Program-made: the position numbers and the translations under genes
The notes under the pieces: model-generated
What the model was told of the DNA's origin: nothing
The model's database searches: none
Seen by the model: the letters and a program-made list of their open reading frames with translations, nothing else
Shown here: positions 1-8,485 of the stretch, piece after piece
Numbering within the stretch: the first letter of the stretch is position 1
Layout: each line of letters opens with the position of its first letter
Assembly (NCBI GenBank): GCA_944358355.1
Contig: CALVQY010000008.1
Location: forward strand, 1-44,647
DNA: 44,647 bases
Direction of reading: 5' to 3'
Origin: an uncultured Bacilli bacterium
GTDB taxonomy: Bacteria; Bacillota_I; Bacilli_A; RF39; UBA660

Positions 1-70
1 ATAAACTTTCTTATTAGATACTTTATATGTTATTTTATTTTTGAAATTGTTGGATATTATAAATTTAAAA

Positions 71-376
71 TTAACAACTACTAGGTAAACTTGAATTACT
101 TGAATTTATATTAAGTCTTTTTTCTAGTTCAAAAATTCTTTGATCTTTTTCTTTTATTATTTTTTCGTATTTTCCACTTACTTCTTGAACTGCCTTAGTA
201 ACTGCTTTAGTTAAAGTAGCTTCTAGCTTCTTATCATAATTTTCTTCTAAATATTTTAGTTTAGATGCTAGTGATTTTTTCTCTTCTATTAATTCATAAT
301 TTCTATCTTGTAATTCTACTAACTTCTTTTCTAATTCATTAACTCTAGTTTGTAATTTACCTAATGTATTTCTCAT
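71..376 (-). pseudogene. N-terminal remnant of an IS66-type transposase
   Basis: The 101-residue product is almost entirely charged coiled coil (about residues 5-85) and ends in NINSSNSSLPSS followed by Cys and a stop. A coiled coil leading into an (N)SSNSSLPSS motif is the usual start of IS66-family TnpC transposases, where the zinc-binding and DDE domains follow. Here reading stops right after the motif and the remaining 70 bases show no continuation. I read it as a 5' scrap of a transposase gene that kept its ribosome site. The start at 376 is chosen because AAAGGAG lies 8 nt upstream; an in-frame ATG at 400 has no such site. It could instead be a small standalone coiled-coil protein. Confidence 0.55.
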
Positions 377-462
377 CTTTAAAACTCCTTTTATTTTCAT
401 TATTATATTATCATATAATTGTGGGATTTTATCATAATAATTGTGTAAAAAAAGTAACTATT

Positions 463-1029
463 TCACTTTAGGTTGTGAATAGTTACATTTTTTTCATTTT
501 CTAAATATAAATAGTATTTTACCCATTTTTCTATTTCACTTCTATTGAAATAATTTTGTTTTTTTCTTATTTCATTTATTAAGTTATTAAGTTGATTTTT
601 TATTATATAATCTATTTCTTTTGGATATTTAAATTTCTTTTTGTGATAATTATATTCATTTTTATCAACAACCTTGAAACTTCCACTACTAAACACTTTA
701 ACATCTAAATCATAATCTATGTATTTGATTGTATTTTCTTCTATTATTATTGGACTTGCCATATTACAGTAATAGCATATGCCTTTTCCCTTATATTGTC
801 CTATGATATTGTACCATTTATGTAAGAAAAAAAATAATATAGCTGGCTCTTTTGTTTTCCAGGTGTGTCCATCTTTTTCTGTGACAGTTGTACAATTATT
901 TGCAAAAATTAAGATTCCTTTTTTAAAATCAAAATTTAGAAGTGTCGCTTCATCCCAGGCTTTATATATTTGACCATTATGTTTATAACTGTGTATTTGA
1001 TATTTATGACCTATTTTTAATTTTTCCAT
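463..1029 (-). CDS. DUF402 family protein, probable nucleoside tri-/diphosphatase
   Basis: This 188-residue protein matches the DUF402 pattern. A beta-rich N-terminal half contains W-Y-N-I-I-G-Q-Y near residue 72, followed by C-Y-Y-C-N-M-A-S-P. The core YIDYDLDVKVFSSG (about residues 103-116) holds the acidic metal-ligand segment, and V-V-D-K-N-E-Y and a helical tail follow. Characterised Bacillota members hydrolyse nucleoside tri- and diphosphates with divalent metal. Length fits the family (about 170-190). An AGGAGGTG site precedes the ATG. It sits alone on the minus strand between a transposase remnant and a membrane-protein cluster, so neighbours add nothing about its role. Family membership is fairly secure; substrate is inferred from relatives. 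Confidence 0.75.
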   Translation of the reverse strand: MEKLKIGHKYQIHSYKHNGQIYKAWDEATLLNFDFKKGILIFANNCTTVTEKDGHTWKTKEPAILFFFLHKWYNIIGQYKGKGICYYCNMASPIIIEENTIKYIDYDLDVKVFSSGSFKVVDKNEYNYHKKKFKYPKEIDYIIKNQLNNLINEIRKKQNYFNRSEIEKWVKYYLYLENEKNVTIHNLK

Positions 1030-1075
1030 TTTTTAACACCTCCTTTATAATTAAAAGAAAGTAAGTATCAAAAGC

Positions 1076-1234
1076 TTACTTTCTACCAAAGTATTTTATT
1101 GCCCAGCATGCTATTAAAAATAGTATTATAGCAAGAATAACCCAGAATGCTGGCTCTTTTGTGTAGGGAGTCAAAAAATCATTTATCTGTGTTGTTAAAT
1201 CTTCAAGCGTATTTTTTAAGTTAAGTATTTGCAT
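1076..1234 (-). CDS. small single-pass membrane protein (52 aa)
   Basis: This short reading frame encodes 52 residues. A hydrophilic amphipathic N-terminal half (LKNTLEDLTTQINDF) leads into one hydrophobic segment, about residues 31-46, ending in a basic YFGRK tail. A GAGGAAG ribosome site sits just before the ATG, inside the last codons of the upstream DUF308 gene, so translation is probably coupled to it. I do not recognise a family. The arrangement suggests a small membrane partner of the DUF308 protein, which is inference only. The good ribosome site and absence of a competing frame support a real gene. Confidence 0.55.
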   Translation of the reverse strand: MQILNLKNTLEDLTTQINDFLTPYTKEPAFWVILAIILFLIACWAIKYFGRK

Positions 1235-1235
1235 T

Positions 1236-1877
1236 TTAATCTTCCTCTTCTCTATCTACTTCTTTAACTACTTTAGCCGTTCTAGCTTTTTTACTTCTAC
1301 TTTTATTTTCTTTTCTTTCTGTACTTATTTCTACACTAAAATTACTACTTTTTCTTAATATGATGCTATTAATTATATCTAAAACAGCATAAATTATCAT
1401 AAAAATGCCAATAATCTGTGTAACTACTACAGCACTTGTAAATGGATTAAATAATATAACTACTCCACACACTAAACAAACGATAGCCATTATTAATGAT
1501 GGTAAAAAATATTTACTATTTAAATTTTTTAAAACGAGAGCTTGTTGTACTTTAAAGGAACTACTAATTATGACAGCAATGCCTACAACAATCGGAATAA
1601 TACTACCAATAAATTCTGGGACAGTTACTAAAAATACTCCTGCAACAATGCTAACGATACCATAAACTATATTTAGCTCTACAAAAATATCTTTAGTACT
1701 ATTTCTTAAAAAGTTTATAATTGCAATAACTCCTAAAGCTATTAAGATACCACCTACTAAATATGAAATTCCCATTAAAGTAGCACTCGATTTAAAAAAA
1801 AGTAGTAAGCCTAACAATAATAAGAATATAGAGCTTATCAAAGATGGCCAAATTACCTTTTTAATCTCTACTTTCAT
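1236..1877 (-). CDS. HdeD/DUF308-like integral membrane protein
   Basis: The 213-residue protein has six hydrophobic segments in hairpin pairs covering roughly residues 10-175. Short glycine-rich turns such as GISYLVGGILIALGV and the repeated small-residue pattern are typical of DUF308 (HdeD) proteins. The last 35 residues are a highly charged cytoplasmic tail rich in Lys, Arg and Glu. GAGGAGG lies just before the ATG. It overlaps the end of the upstream VanZ/RDD gene by 17 nt and is followed by the small membrane gene, forming a three-gene minus-strand membrane operon. Function in Bacillota is not established; acid resistance is known for the enterobacterial relative and should not be assumed here. 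Confidence 0.7.
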   Translation of the reverse strand: MKVEIKKVIWPSLISSIFLLLLGLLLFFKSSATLMGISYLVGGILIALGVIAIINFLRNSTKDIFVELNIVYGIVSIVAGVFLVTVPEFIGSIIPIVVGIAVIISSSFKVQQALVLKNLNSKYFLPSLIMAIVCLVCGVVILFNPFTSAVVVTQIIGIFMIIYAVLDIINSIILRKSSNFSVEISTERKENKSRSKKARTAKVVKEVDREEED

Positions 1878-3009
1878 CTTTAACCTCCTCTTTGTTACAT
1901 TTTAACACACTTTTTGTATCTTGACTAGGTTCATTTTCATCATCCATGTAGTAAACTGTACTTATATTTTGTGTTTTTGTTAAACGTTCATATATTAAAG
2001 GTTTTTTACGCCCAAAAAATTTTAAACATATTTCAAAGTAAGTATAAGTTATGAAAAGAATATAAAATAGTATTATAATTCCATTAATATAGTTGTTTAG
2101 CTCTATTATAATGATAGGTCCAAAAACAATTAGAAAATAAAGAATTATTTGTCTTATACATATTGATATTTTTTTATACCTGTTTTTACTATCTAATTTT
2201 ATTTTTACTATATATTTTCCAAGGGTGTATGAAGTTAAGGTTGGTAGTATTATATAATAAAATATAATAATAATTACTAATGGTAAGAGGAAGTTATTAA
2301 AATTTAGGAATGTTAATATTGTAAACATTATAGTTGCAAAAATGAAAATATCTATTAAGAAGGCTAAAAACCTTCTATATATAGATACAGTTTTACCTCT
2401 TTTATAAGATAATCTATCTATTTCATCTCTTGCAGGTAAAAAAATGGTGACAAGAGGAGTAATTAAATAACCTAAGACACCACCCAAAGTATTAATAATT
2501 AAGTCATCAACATCAAAAAGGCGATAAGCTTTTGGATAAAGACCATATAAACCTGTAAGTTGGGTAATTTCAAAATAAAGGCTCAAAAGAAACGTATAAA
2601 TTATAGTTGTAGAAAGTTTTTTCTTAAAATAATATCTTAAATAAATACCAAACGGTATAGTAATGGCGATGTTAAAAAGAGTTGTATAAACTATAGGTGA
2701 TTTTAGAAAAGTTACTACACTACTTGCTTCTTTAAAAGAGGTGACAAAATCACCTAAAAAGGAAAAAGGTATTAATTGAGGTATCTTTGTTGGCATCGCT
2801 ATAACTTCTTCTTTACTTGGTAATGGTAATATTACAAGAAAATATGCCGTTAAAAGGTAAAGGATAAAAGTGTAAACAATACTGCTTCTTATTAAAGGTA
2901 CTGATCCATATTTATGATATTGAACTAATAAATAGGGTAAAGTTATTAAAAAAGCTAAAAATGGAAAAATTAGAAAAGCAGTCTTAATTGATTCTAAATA
3001 TACTTCCAT
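1861..3009 (-). CDS. VanZ-like and RDD-domain membrane protein
   Basis: This 382-residue polytopic membrane protein appears to fuse two families. The N-terminal half (about residues 5-195) has VanZ-like features: transmembrane helices, the VILPLPSKEEV segment and FEITQLTGLYGLYPKAYRLFDVDDLIINTLGG, a VanZ hallmark written here in short pieces F-E-I-T-Q and D-V-D-D-L-I-I-N-T-L-G-G. From about residue 205 (SIYRRFLAFLIDIFI) an RDD domain begins, followed by helices and a charged tail. VanZ is linked to glycopeptide resistance in enterococci, but most chromosomal VanZ-like proteins are uncharacterised; RDD proteins may be transporters. It overlaps the downstream DUF308 gene, suggesting coupled translation. 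Confidence 0.75.
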   Translation of the reverse strand: MEVYLESIKTAFLIFPFLAFLITLPYLLVQYHKYGSVPLIRSSIVYTFILYLLTAYFLVILPLPSKEEVIAMPTKIPQLIPFSFLGDFVTSFKEASSVVTFLKSPIVYTTLFNIAITIPFGIYLRYYFKKKLSTTIIYTFLLSLYFEITQLTGLYGLYPKAYRLFDVDDLIINTLGGVLGYLITPLVTIFLPARDEIDRLSYKRGKTVSIYRRFLAFLIDIFIFATIMFTILTFLNFNNFLLPLVIIIIFYYIILPTLTSYTLGKYIVKIKLDSKNRYKKISICIRQIILYFLIVFGPIIIIELNNYINGIIILFYILFITYTYFEICLKFFGRKKPLIYERLTKTQNISTVYYMDDENEPSQDTKSVLKCNKEEVKDESRD

Positions 3010-3017
3010 ATTATATC

Positions 3018-3980
3018 CTAAAATAATTTTAATACTTCATCAAGGTCAGTTGAGCCATTGAAGTAAGTAACTAATTTTTCTAAAAACTCCGAAGATTGAT
3101 TATTCTTTGCTAATAGTTTGGTTAAGGAGTTAATGGCAATACTTCCTTCAACAGTATAATGTTTTTTATATACTTCAGCTTCTTCATTATTAGTATATAG
3201 TAGAACTCCATAACTATAGTTACGACTCGTTTTGCTATTACAAGTTAAGAGAATATCCCCTAAAGCTCCATAACAAGTAGCTGTATCACCACTTCCTCCT
3301 AGTTTAGTTACTAAATCTTTAGCATAATTATATATTTTAGTTAAATAATAAGCATTAGTAGAGTCACCTTGATATTTACTATTAATACTTCCCATAAGAA
3401 TAGCTAAGACATTTTTAATAACCCCATATAATTCTAAACCAACATAATCGTCTATTACTTCTATTTCAACATTAGTTTCTTCAAATAGCTTTAACATTAA
3501 CTCTTTAGTCTTTTCATCTTTTGTCCCAAGAGTTAGGCCAGCTTTACTATTAACGATAAGCTCTTTAGCAAAAGTTGGACCAGCAAGATAAGAAACGTGT
3601 CCTTTTAATTTAAGTTCAGCAAATATTTCTGTCATTAAAAGATCTGTGTTTCTCTCAAGACCCTTAGATACTAGAATTACTCTGCTATTATCATTTAAAT
3701 ATTCTTTTATTCTATTAAGTACTTCTCTTACATGATTGCACGGTATTGCTACTATGATTAAATCAGAATTACTTAAAGCTTTCTCCAAATCCATAGTTAC
3801 ATCTAAATCATTCGCTAATTCTATTCCTGTTAGGACTTTATCATAAGTGTTATTGTTAGTTATTTCTAAATATTCTTCTTCAAAAGCAGTCCAAAAAATA
3901 ATATCGGCTTTGCTTTTATCATGTAATAAATTTCCAAGAGCAAGTCCAAATGCTCCTGTTCCTAAAATTGTTACTTGCAT
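3018..3980 (-). CDS. gpsA: NAD(P)-dependent glycerol-3-phosphate dehydrogenase
   Basis: GpsA reduces dihydroxyacetone phosphate to sn-glycerol 3-phosphate in the cytoplasm, supplying phospholipid backbones. The 320-residue protein begins with the dinucleotide-binding glycine motif GTGAFGLALGN (residues 7-17). It continues with VAIPCNHVREVL, SKGLERNT, YLAGPTFAKEL and the catalytic-domain segment GLELYGVIKNVLAI with the expected lysine, then GDILLTC. Length is close to the usual 330-340. A good ribosome site (AAGGTG) precedes the ATG. In Bacillus gpsA lies beside der and near spoIVA; here all three remain within 8 kb, though orientations differ. Confidence 0.95.
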   Translation of the reverse strand: MQVTILGTGAFGLALGNLLHDKSKADIIFWTAFEEEYLEITNNNTYDKVLTGIELANDLDVTMDLEKALSNSDLIIVAIPCNHVREVLNRIKEYLNDNSRVILVSKGLERNTDLLMTEIFAELKLKGHVSYLAGPTFAKELIVNSKAGLTLGTKDEKTKELMLKLFEETNVEIEVIDDYVGLELYGVIKNVLAILMGSINSKYQGDSTNAYYLTKIYNYAKDLVTKLGGSGDTATCYGALGDILLTCNSKTSRNYSYGVLLYTNNEEAEVYKKHYTVEGSIAINSLTKLLAKNNQSSEFLEKLVTYFNGSTDLDEVLKLF

Positions 3981-4028
3981 ATTATCACCTTCATATTAAT
4001 GATACTAATAACTTTACTTTTTGACAAG

Positions 4029-4054
4029 AAAAATAATCTTACTAATTTGTAAGA
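4029..4054 (-). terminator. intrinsic terminator after the LiaF-like gene
   Basis: On the minus strand the stem TCTTAC / GTAAGA, with a 6-nt loop, is followed by TTATTTTT. It starts at the stop codon of the LiaF-like gene and separates it from gpsA. Confidence 0.6.
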
Positions 4055-4699
4055 CTACTTAACTTCTGTTCCACCAAAGATAGATATACCGTTAATTGTT
4101 ATAGTATGATTTTTCTTTTTATCAGTAGAAGTTGTTTTATTTTCATTTCCTCCAAATAGTGAGAAAGAATTAAATTTCACTTTAAAATTATCATTTACAA
4201 AGATACTAGTTCCTCCAAAAATGGAATAAGCATTAATAGTTATATCTTCTTTTGACTCTAATTCTCTTAAATCTAAGCCAACCCCACCAAAGACACTATA
4301 AATATTAGCACCTTTAAAATTAGTATCTGTTACTCTTTCTTCTAAACCACTAAATATACCATAATAGTTTTTTAGATTATTATCTTTTCTTTTAAAAACT
4401 TTTTTTACTTTTAAACTCTCTATTACAATAAATAGTCCTATGATTATTAAAAGAATAGGAAAAAAAGCATCATCTAGTGGATCTTTAATAATGTTTAATT
4501 CTTCTAATAAAAACCAAGTTCCTAAATATAAAACAGTTGTGTTTGCAAGAGTAAACTTCTTGCCTTTTATAATGTAGTATAGAGATGATGCCATTAAAAC
4601 TAGAGGTATTAAATAAGAAAAGTCAATATTAAACTCTGGGGCAATTATTGATATTAAAAATAAAACTCCTATTAAAATAAATATTAATCCTATAGACAT
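4055..4699 (-). CDS. LiaF-like cell-envelope stress membrane protein
   Basis: The 214-residue protein has four predicted membrane helices in its first 110 residues (LIGVLFLISI, YLIPLVLMASSLYYI and the LLIIIGLFIVI segment). After a charged linker comes a repetitive beta-rich domain with recurring S-x-F-G-G units: YSVFGGVG, YSIFGGTS, FSLFGGNE and ISIFGGTE. Such repeats after a membrane part typify LiaF/DUF5668-type proteins, which in Bacillus repress the LiaRS envelope-stress system. No LiaRS pair is adjacent, so partner and signal are unknown. It appears monocistronic, with a terminator directly downstream and the divergent XRE gene upstream. Confidence 0.75.
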   Translation of the reverse strand: MSIGLIFILIGVLFLISIIAPEFNIDFSYLIPLVLMASSLYYIIKGKKFTLANTTVLYLGTWFLLEELNIIKDPLDDAFFPILLIIIGLFIVIESLKVKKVFKRKDNNLKNYYGIFSGLEERVTDTNFKGANIYSVFGGVGLDLRELESKEDITINAYSIFGGTSIFVNDNFKVKFNSFSLFGGNENKTTSTDKKKNHTITINGISIFGGTEVK

Positions 4700-4849
4700 A
4701 TAAACACTCCTTTACACAATTATATATGACTTAAATATTATTATCAATAGTTATGCATAATTTAACTTTTTTTGCCAATACTATCATTAGTTATATAGCC
4801 AGTAGTCGTATAACCATGCAATTGTTAAAATTAAGTTGAGGGCGATAAA

Positions 4850-5101
4850 ATGAATAATGATGGTATTGAGGTTAAAATTGGCGATAGTGCTTTTTACTTT
4901 AAACTTGGTAATTTACTTGATAAGAAGAAAATAAGTAAAAATAAGCTTAGTCAAGATACAGAAACTGATTATAAAGTTATTACTAGATATATTAATGGTG
5001 ATTTAACGAGATTAGATATTAATATCTTAGAGCGACTTTGTAATTATTTGGACTGTAATATCTCTGATATTGTCGAACTTAAAAAGAATGTTTTTAAGTA
5101 A
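4850..5101 (+). CDS. XRE-family helix-turn-helix regulator (83 aa)
   Basis: This small protein is mostly a Cro/CI-type helix-turn-helix. The helices run from about FKLGNLLDKKKISKNKLS to DTETDYKVITRYINGD, followed by ILERLCNYLDCNISDIVEL, the usual ending of YozG-like short XRE proteins. A GAGGGCGAT site precedes the ATG. It is transcribed away from the LiaF-like gene; the shared 150-nt upstream region contains several short A+T-rich repeats and could be its operator, but I see no clear palindrome. DNA target is unknown. Confidence 0.8.
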   Translation: MNNDGIEVKIGDSAFYFKLGNLLDKKKISKNKLSQDTETDYKVITRYINGDLTRLDINILERLCNYLDCNISDIVELKKNVFK

Positions 5102-5133
5102 AAAAGTTTAAGATTTAACTCTTAAGCTTTTTT
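5102..5133. terminator. bidirectional terminator between convergent genes
   Basis: An imperfect stem (AAAGTTTAAGA pairing with TCTTAAGCTTT, one G-U pair) is flanked by A-run and T-run, so it can serve both the XRE gene and the convergent DUF2238-like gene, whose stop lies inside it. Confidence 0.6.
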
Positions 5134-5931
5134 CTTTCTTGGAATAAAGTGTTCTATTCCTTTATATTTGTCACGTTTTTTAATATAGAAATAACCTAGG
5201 ATAGAGAAAGTTACAGCTCCTATAAAGTTAACTATTAAATCTTCCATGGTATCTACTAGACCTATATCTAGGTAACCATCTGATATTGTTATAGTATCAT
5301 TACCATAGTAAATAGTAGTTTTATTTATATCTTTAATTATCTCCGGGTCAAAAGCATTAGCATTTTTTAAGTTAACTGATGAGATTTTATTTATAACAGT
5401 ATCTTTTTGCATATCAGTATTTAAAAGGTTATCGGCAGTATATTCAAAGAATTCCCATGCTACTCCTACAGTCATAGAAAAACAAAATGCTACTAAAGCG
5501 ACGAAGATAGGGCTTAATTCTATATGAAATTTGTCGGTTCTATTTAAAATATCAATTAGAGAAAATCCTATTGCGGCTGCTAGGAAACCATTAAGAGTGT
5601 GGAGTATCATATCCCAGTTAGGAATAATATTATAGAAGTTTTGAATCTCACCTAATATTTCTGCGGAGAATATAAATAAAAGGATAATTATCTCTAAAAC
5701 ATTGGGTATCGTTACTTTTAACTTTTCTTCTACAAAGAAAGGTATTACAAATAATACTAAAGTTAAAATACATAAGAAAACATTATGGTAATTTCCCATA
5801 AAAATTTCTCTTATCATGCAAAGAATAACTAAGAATCTTAACACAGTATAAAATATGGCTACTTTTTTATTTTCTTCTTCTTTATAATATTCTATTAGTC
5901 TTTTTTTGAATTCTTTTGTTTTTTTAAACAT
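5122..5931 (-). CDS. DUF2238/YjdF-like integral membrane protein
   Basis: This 269-residue membrane protein has about seven hydrophobic segments. The central region NWDMILHTLNGFLAAAIGF (about 124-142) and the later VGVAWEFFEYTADNLL (about 175-190) hold conserved His and Glu residues in membrane-proximal positions. These are the signature of the DUF2238 (YjdF) family, whose biochemical role is not known to me. The C-terminal stretch G-L-V-D-T-M-E-D-L-I-V-N-F-I-G-A resembles the VanZ-like D-x-x-x-D-L-I-x-N motif. It diverges from der and probably shares its promoter region. Confidence 0.7.
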   Translation of the reverse strand: MFKKTKEFKKRLIEYYKEEENKKVAIFYTVLRFLVILCMIREIFMGNYHNVFLCILTLVLFVIPFFVEEKLKVTIPNVLEIIILLFIFSAEILGEIQNFYNIIPNWDMILHTLNGFLAAAIGFSLIDILNRTDKFHIELSPIFVALVAFCFSMTVGVAWEFFEYTADNLLNTDMQKDTVINKISSVNLKNANAFDPEIIKDINKTTIYYGNDTITISDGYLDIGLVDTMEDLIVNFIGAVTFSILGYFYIKKRDKYKGIEHFIPRKKKA

Positions 5932-6016
5932 AACATCACCTTTATATAATTATAGAAGATATTTAAATTTGTGTAAAGATATGATACAATATGTGAAAAG
6001 AAAGGAGATGGAACTT

Positions 6017-7324
6017 ATGAAGTTACCAATTGTAGCGATTGTAGGAAGACCTAATGTCGGTAAAAGTACATTATTTAATAAAATAGCTGGGTCTCGTATT
6101 GCCATTATAGAAGACGTTCCAGGTGTTACTCGTGATAGACTTTATGAAGAAGTAAGTTATATGAATAAGCCTTTTTATTTGGTGGATACTGGTGGTATTG
6201 ACTTAGCGAATGAGAAGTTTAATGATGAGATAAAGATGCAGGCAGAAATTGCTATTAATGAAGCCGATGTTGTCATTTTTGTTCTCGATGCGAAAGAAGG
6301 TATTACTAGTAATGATTTAGTTGTTAGAGATATTTTAAGACGTAGTAATAAAAAAATTATTGTAGCGATTAATAAGATGGACAATAAAAATAGTTATGAT
6401 AATATATATGACTTTTATGAACTTGGTTTTGATAATTATATTCCTATTAGTGCTATTCATAATACAGGTTATATTGAACTTATGGATGAAGTTACAAGTA
6501 GTTTTAAGACTAAAGAGGAAACTGATGAAGATGACAGATTGAAGATTGCTATCATTGGAAGACCTAATGTTGGTAAGAGTTCTTTAACTAATGCTATTTT
6601 AAATGAAGAGAGAGTTGTTGTTAGTGATGTAGCAGGAACGACAAGAGACTCTATTAATACTGTTTTTAAATATCATGATGAAGAGTTTGTTTTAATTGAT
6701 ACAGCTGGGATGAGAAAAAAAGGTAAAGTTTATGAGAGTGTTGAGAAGTATAGTTTATTTAGATCAATGAACTCTATCGATAAGAGTGATATATGCCTAC
6801 TTGTTATTGATGCAGAAGATGGTATTAAAGAACATGATAAACATATTGCAGGTTATGCGATAGAACGTGGTAAAGGATTAATTATCGTTGTCAATAAATG
6901 GGATGCAGTGGAGAATGCTAATATATCAGAATTTAAGAAACTTGTTAGAAATGAATTTCAATTTGCAAGCTATGCTCCTGTTGTGTTCTTATCAGCTTTG
7001 ACAAAAAAACGTATTCATACGTTAATGCCTGAAGTATTAAAAGTAAAAGAGAATATCAAAAGAGAGATTAAGACTAGTGTTTTAAATGAAGTTATAGAAG
7101 ATGCTTATAGTTTAAACCCTGCTCCTAGTTATAAAGGAAAAAGACTTAAGATTTATTTTGTTAGTCAAACAGGAATTAAGCCTCCAAAGTTTACTTTTAG
7201 AGTCAATAGTAAAGGATTAGTACATTTTTCTTATGAGAGATATTTAGAAAATAAATTAAGAGAAAATTTTGAACTAGAAGGCACTCCTATTGTCCTTCAG
7301 TTTAAAAATAGAAATGGAGAGTAA
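6017..7324 (+). CDS. der: ribosome assembly GTPase Der (EngA)
   Basis: Der is an essential double GTPase needed for maturation of the large ribosomal subunit. Two G domains are visible: GRPNVGKSTLFN near residues 9-20 with DTGG and NKMD, then GRPNVGKSSLTN near residues 183-194 with DTAG and NKWD. A C-terminal KH-like domain follows, including PPKFTFRVNS. The 435-residue length is that of the family (about 436). The start at 6017 is chosen because the protein then begins MKLPIVAIVGRPN and AAAGGAGA sits 10 nt upstream; earlier in-frame ATGs lack both. The next gene begins 2 nt after the stop, so they form an operon. Confidence 0.96.
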   Translation: MKLPIVAIVGRPNVGKSTLFNKIAGSRIAIIEDVPGVTRDRLYEEVSYMNKPFYLVDTGGIDLANEKFNDEIKMQAEIAINEADVVIFVLDAKEGITSNDLVVRDILRRSNKKIIVAINKMDNKNSYDNIYDFYELGFDNYIPISAIHNTGYIELMDEVTSSFKTKEETDEDDRLKIAIIGRPNVGKSSLTNAILNEERVVVSDVAGTTRDSINTVFKYHDEEFVLIDTAGMRKKGKVYESVEKYSLFRSMNSIDKSDICLLVIDAEDGIKEHDKHIAGYAIERGKGLIIVVNKWDAVENANISEFKKLVRNEFQFASYAPVVFLSALTKKRIHTLMPEVLKVKENIKREIKTSVLNEVIEDAYSLNPAPSYKGKRLKIYFVSQTGIKPPKFTFRVNSKGLVHFSYERYLENKLRENFELEGTPIVLQFKNRNGE

Positions 7325-7326
7325 TT

Positions 7327-7506
7327 ATGTTATTTAAAAGAGTTGATCCTAAAACTGAGTTAGAAGGAATTGATAGAGCTGTTGAGATTTTAAATGATAG
7401 ATTTGAAAAAAAACTTATTAGTTTAGAAGAATTTAATAAGAAATCACTTGAGTTTGGAAAAAGAAAGGCTAAGTGTTTGAAAAAATTAGAAAAAAGTAAC
7501 AAATAG
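7327..7506 (+). CDS. short SHOCT-like protein downstream of der (59 aa)
   Basis: The 59-residue reading frame starts 2 nt after the der stop, with GGAG in the der 3' end as ribosome site. The product is charged and helical. Its segment RFEKKLISLEEFNKKSLEFGKRK resembles the short C-terminal SHOCT motif (kkGlIteeEFekkK) found at the ends of many bacterial proteins. I do not recognise a specific function. Tight coupling to der supports a genuine gene; no other domain is present. Confidence 0.6.
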   Translation: MLFKRVDPKTELEGIDRAVEILNDRFEKKLISLEEFNKKSLEFGKRKAKCLKKLEKSNK

Positions 7507-7542
7507 ATTAAAACCTCATACTATAGAAGTAGGAGGTAATCT

Positions 7543-7782
7543 ATGTTTGGAGACAGTTTTTTTAAGAAAGTTGAACAGAAGACTAATGTTAATAAAGATA
7601 CTATTTTATCTTTAGCAGACAAATTACAAAAAGGTAATATGAAAGATGAGAAAGTACTTTCGGAAGTAGTTGATGAGATTGCTAATATGACTGGGAAAAG
7701 TGTAAGTAGTGAGAAGAAAGATAAGATAATAAAAACGATTATGCAAGATGAAGTTCCTGATAATGTAGATAAGATGTTTTAA
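7543..7782 (+). CDS. spoVIF: stage VI sporulation protein F homologue
   Basis: The 79-residue protein aligns along its length with SpoVIF (YjcC). Shared features are the opening FFKKVEQKTNVNKDTILSLAD, then LQKGNMKDEKVLSEVVDEIA, and MTGKSVSSEKKDKIIKTIM. In Bacillus SpoVIF acts late in the mother cell on spore coat assembly and GerE-dependent transcription. An AGGAGGT site lies 7 nt before the ATG, and its sequence can pair with an upstream ACCTCATACT arm. With SpoIVA and the SASP gene in the same window it supports a spore-forming host. A terminator follows directly. Confidence 0.8.
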   Translation: MFGDSFFKKVEQKTNVNKDTILSLADKLQKGNMKDEKVLSEVVDEIANMTGKSVSSEKKDKIIKTIMQDEVPDNVDKMF

Positions 7783-7800
7783 ATTTTTAAAAAAAGTATG

Positions 7801-7869
7801 AATTTTGTAAATTGACCCTATTTTTGAAGGTCAATTTTTAATTTTCTCTAGGCGAATTTTGTAAATTGA
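7801..7869. repeat. AT-rich dispersed repeat next to an Rpn-type remnant
   Basis: The 15-mer AATTTTGTAAATTGA occurs at 7801-7815 and again at 7855-7869. Between them lies a 23-nt word (7831-7853) ending in TTTTCTCTAGGC that recurs exactly at 20254-20276, upstream of the Rpn-family gene. There an inverted copy of the 15-mer also sits at 20307-20321. Confidence 0.6.
7811..7840 (+). terminator. intrinsic terminator after spoVIF
   Basis: Stem ATTGACC / GGTCAAT with an 11-nt loop is followed by TTTTTA. It lies inside the AT-rich repeat region downstream of spoVIF. Confidence 0.6.
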
Positions 7870-7987
7870 AAGCACTTTTTACCTGAATTTTTAAAATTCT
7901 CTTTTTGCATTAAATATTACATTGTGTTATGGTAAATTCACTTTTCGAAAAGTATCTAATTAATTTATGAGGAGGAATTTATAATAA

Positions 7988-8485
7988 ATGAAAAAAGTAA
8001 CAATTAATATTAATAAGTTTGTATGTCCTGAAGATGGAAATACTATAATTAAGCGGTATAATAAAGAAGTTATCAATGACAAAGGAGAATTAGAAGAGGT
8101 CTTAGTCTGTGATGTCTTTCTAGGACGTTTAAAGGGAATTCGCTATGATGGTACTAACAAAGATAATGCTATGTTGGCATTACTCGGTGCTGATAGTTTA
8201 GAAGAAATGAGAGAAATTGCTAATGGTGATAAAACTATGATGGAAGTAGTTCATACTATTGAAGATATGCTCAATGATGAAGAGTTTATTAATGAATATA
8301 AAGGTAATGTTAAGGAAACTGCTTATGAAAAAGGCTATGATGAAGGATTTGATGATGGAGCTTGGGCTGAAAAAGTCATAATTAGTAGAAGATTACTTAA
8401 TAAAGAATTTGATTATAATTTTATAGCAGATATTACTAACTTATCTCTTGAAGAAGTGAAAAGAATTGAGCGTGATTTAAGCTGA
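7988..8485 (+). CDS. Rpn-like protein lacking the N-terminal nuclease part
   Basis: This 165-residue protein resembles the C-terminal half of Rpn/PD-(D/E)XK recombination-promoting nucleases, such as the one at 19242-20168. It shows an IANGDKTMMEVVHTIEDML segment comparable to IAEGDKELMEVSEKLYEL in that gene, then an acidic repeat EKGYDEGFDDG and a small terminal helix pair N-L-S-L-E-E-V-K-R-I. The PD-(D/E)XK core expected before it is absent. AGGAGG lies before the ATG and a reasonable promoter-like TTGCAT...TATGGT is upstream, so it may still be expressed. It is probably a decayed or domain-lost transposition-associated nuclease. Confidence 0.55.
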   Translation: MKKVTININKFVCPEDGNTIIKRYNKEVINDKGELEEVLVCDVFLGRLKGIRYDGTNKDNAMLALLGADSLEEMREIANGDKTMMEVVHTIEDMLNDEEFINEYKGNVKETAYEKGYDEGFDDGAWAEKVIISRRLLNKEFDYNFIADITNLSLEEVKRIERDLS

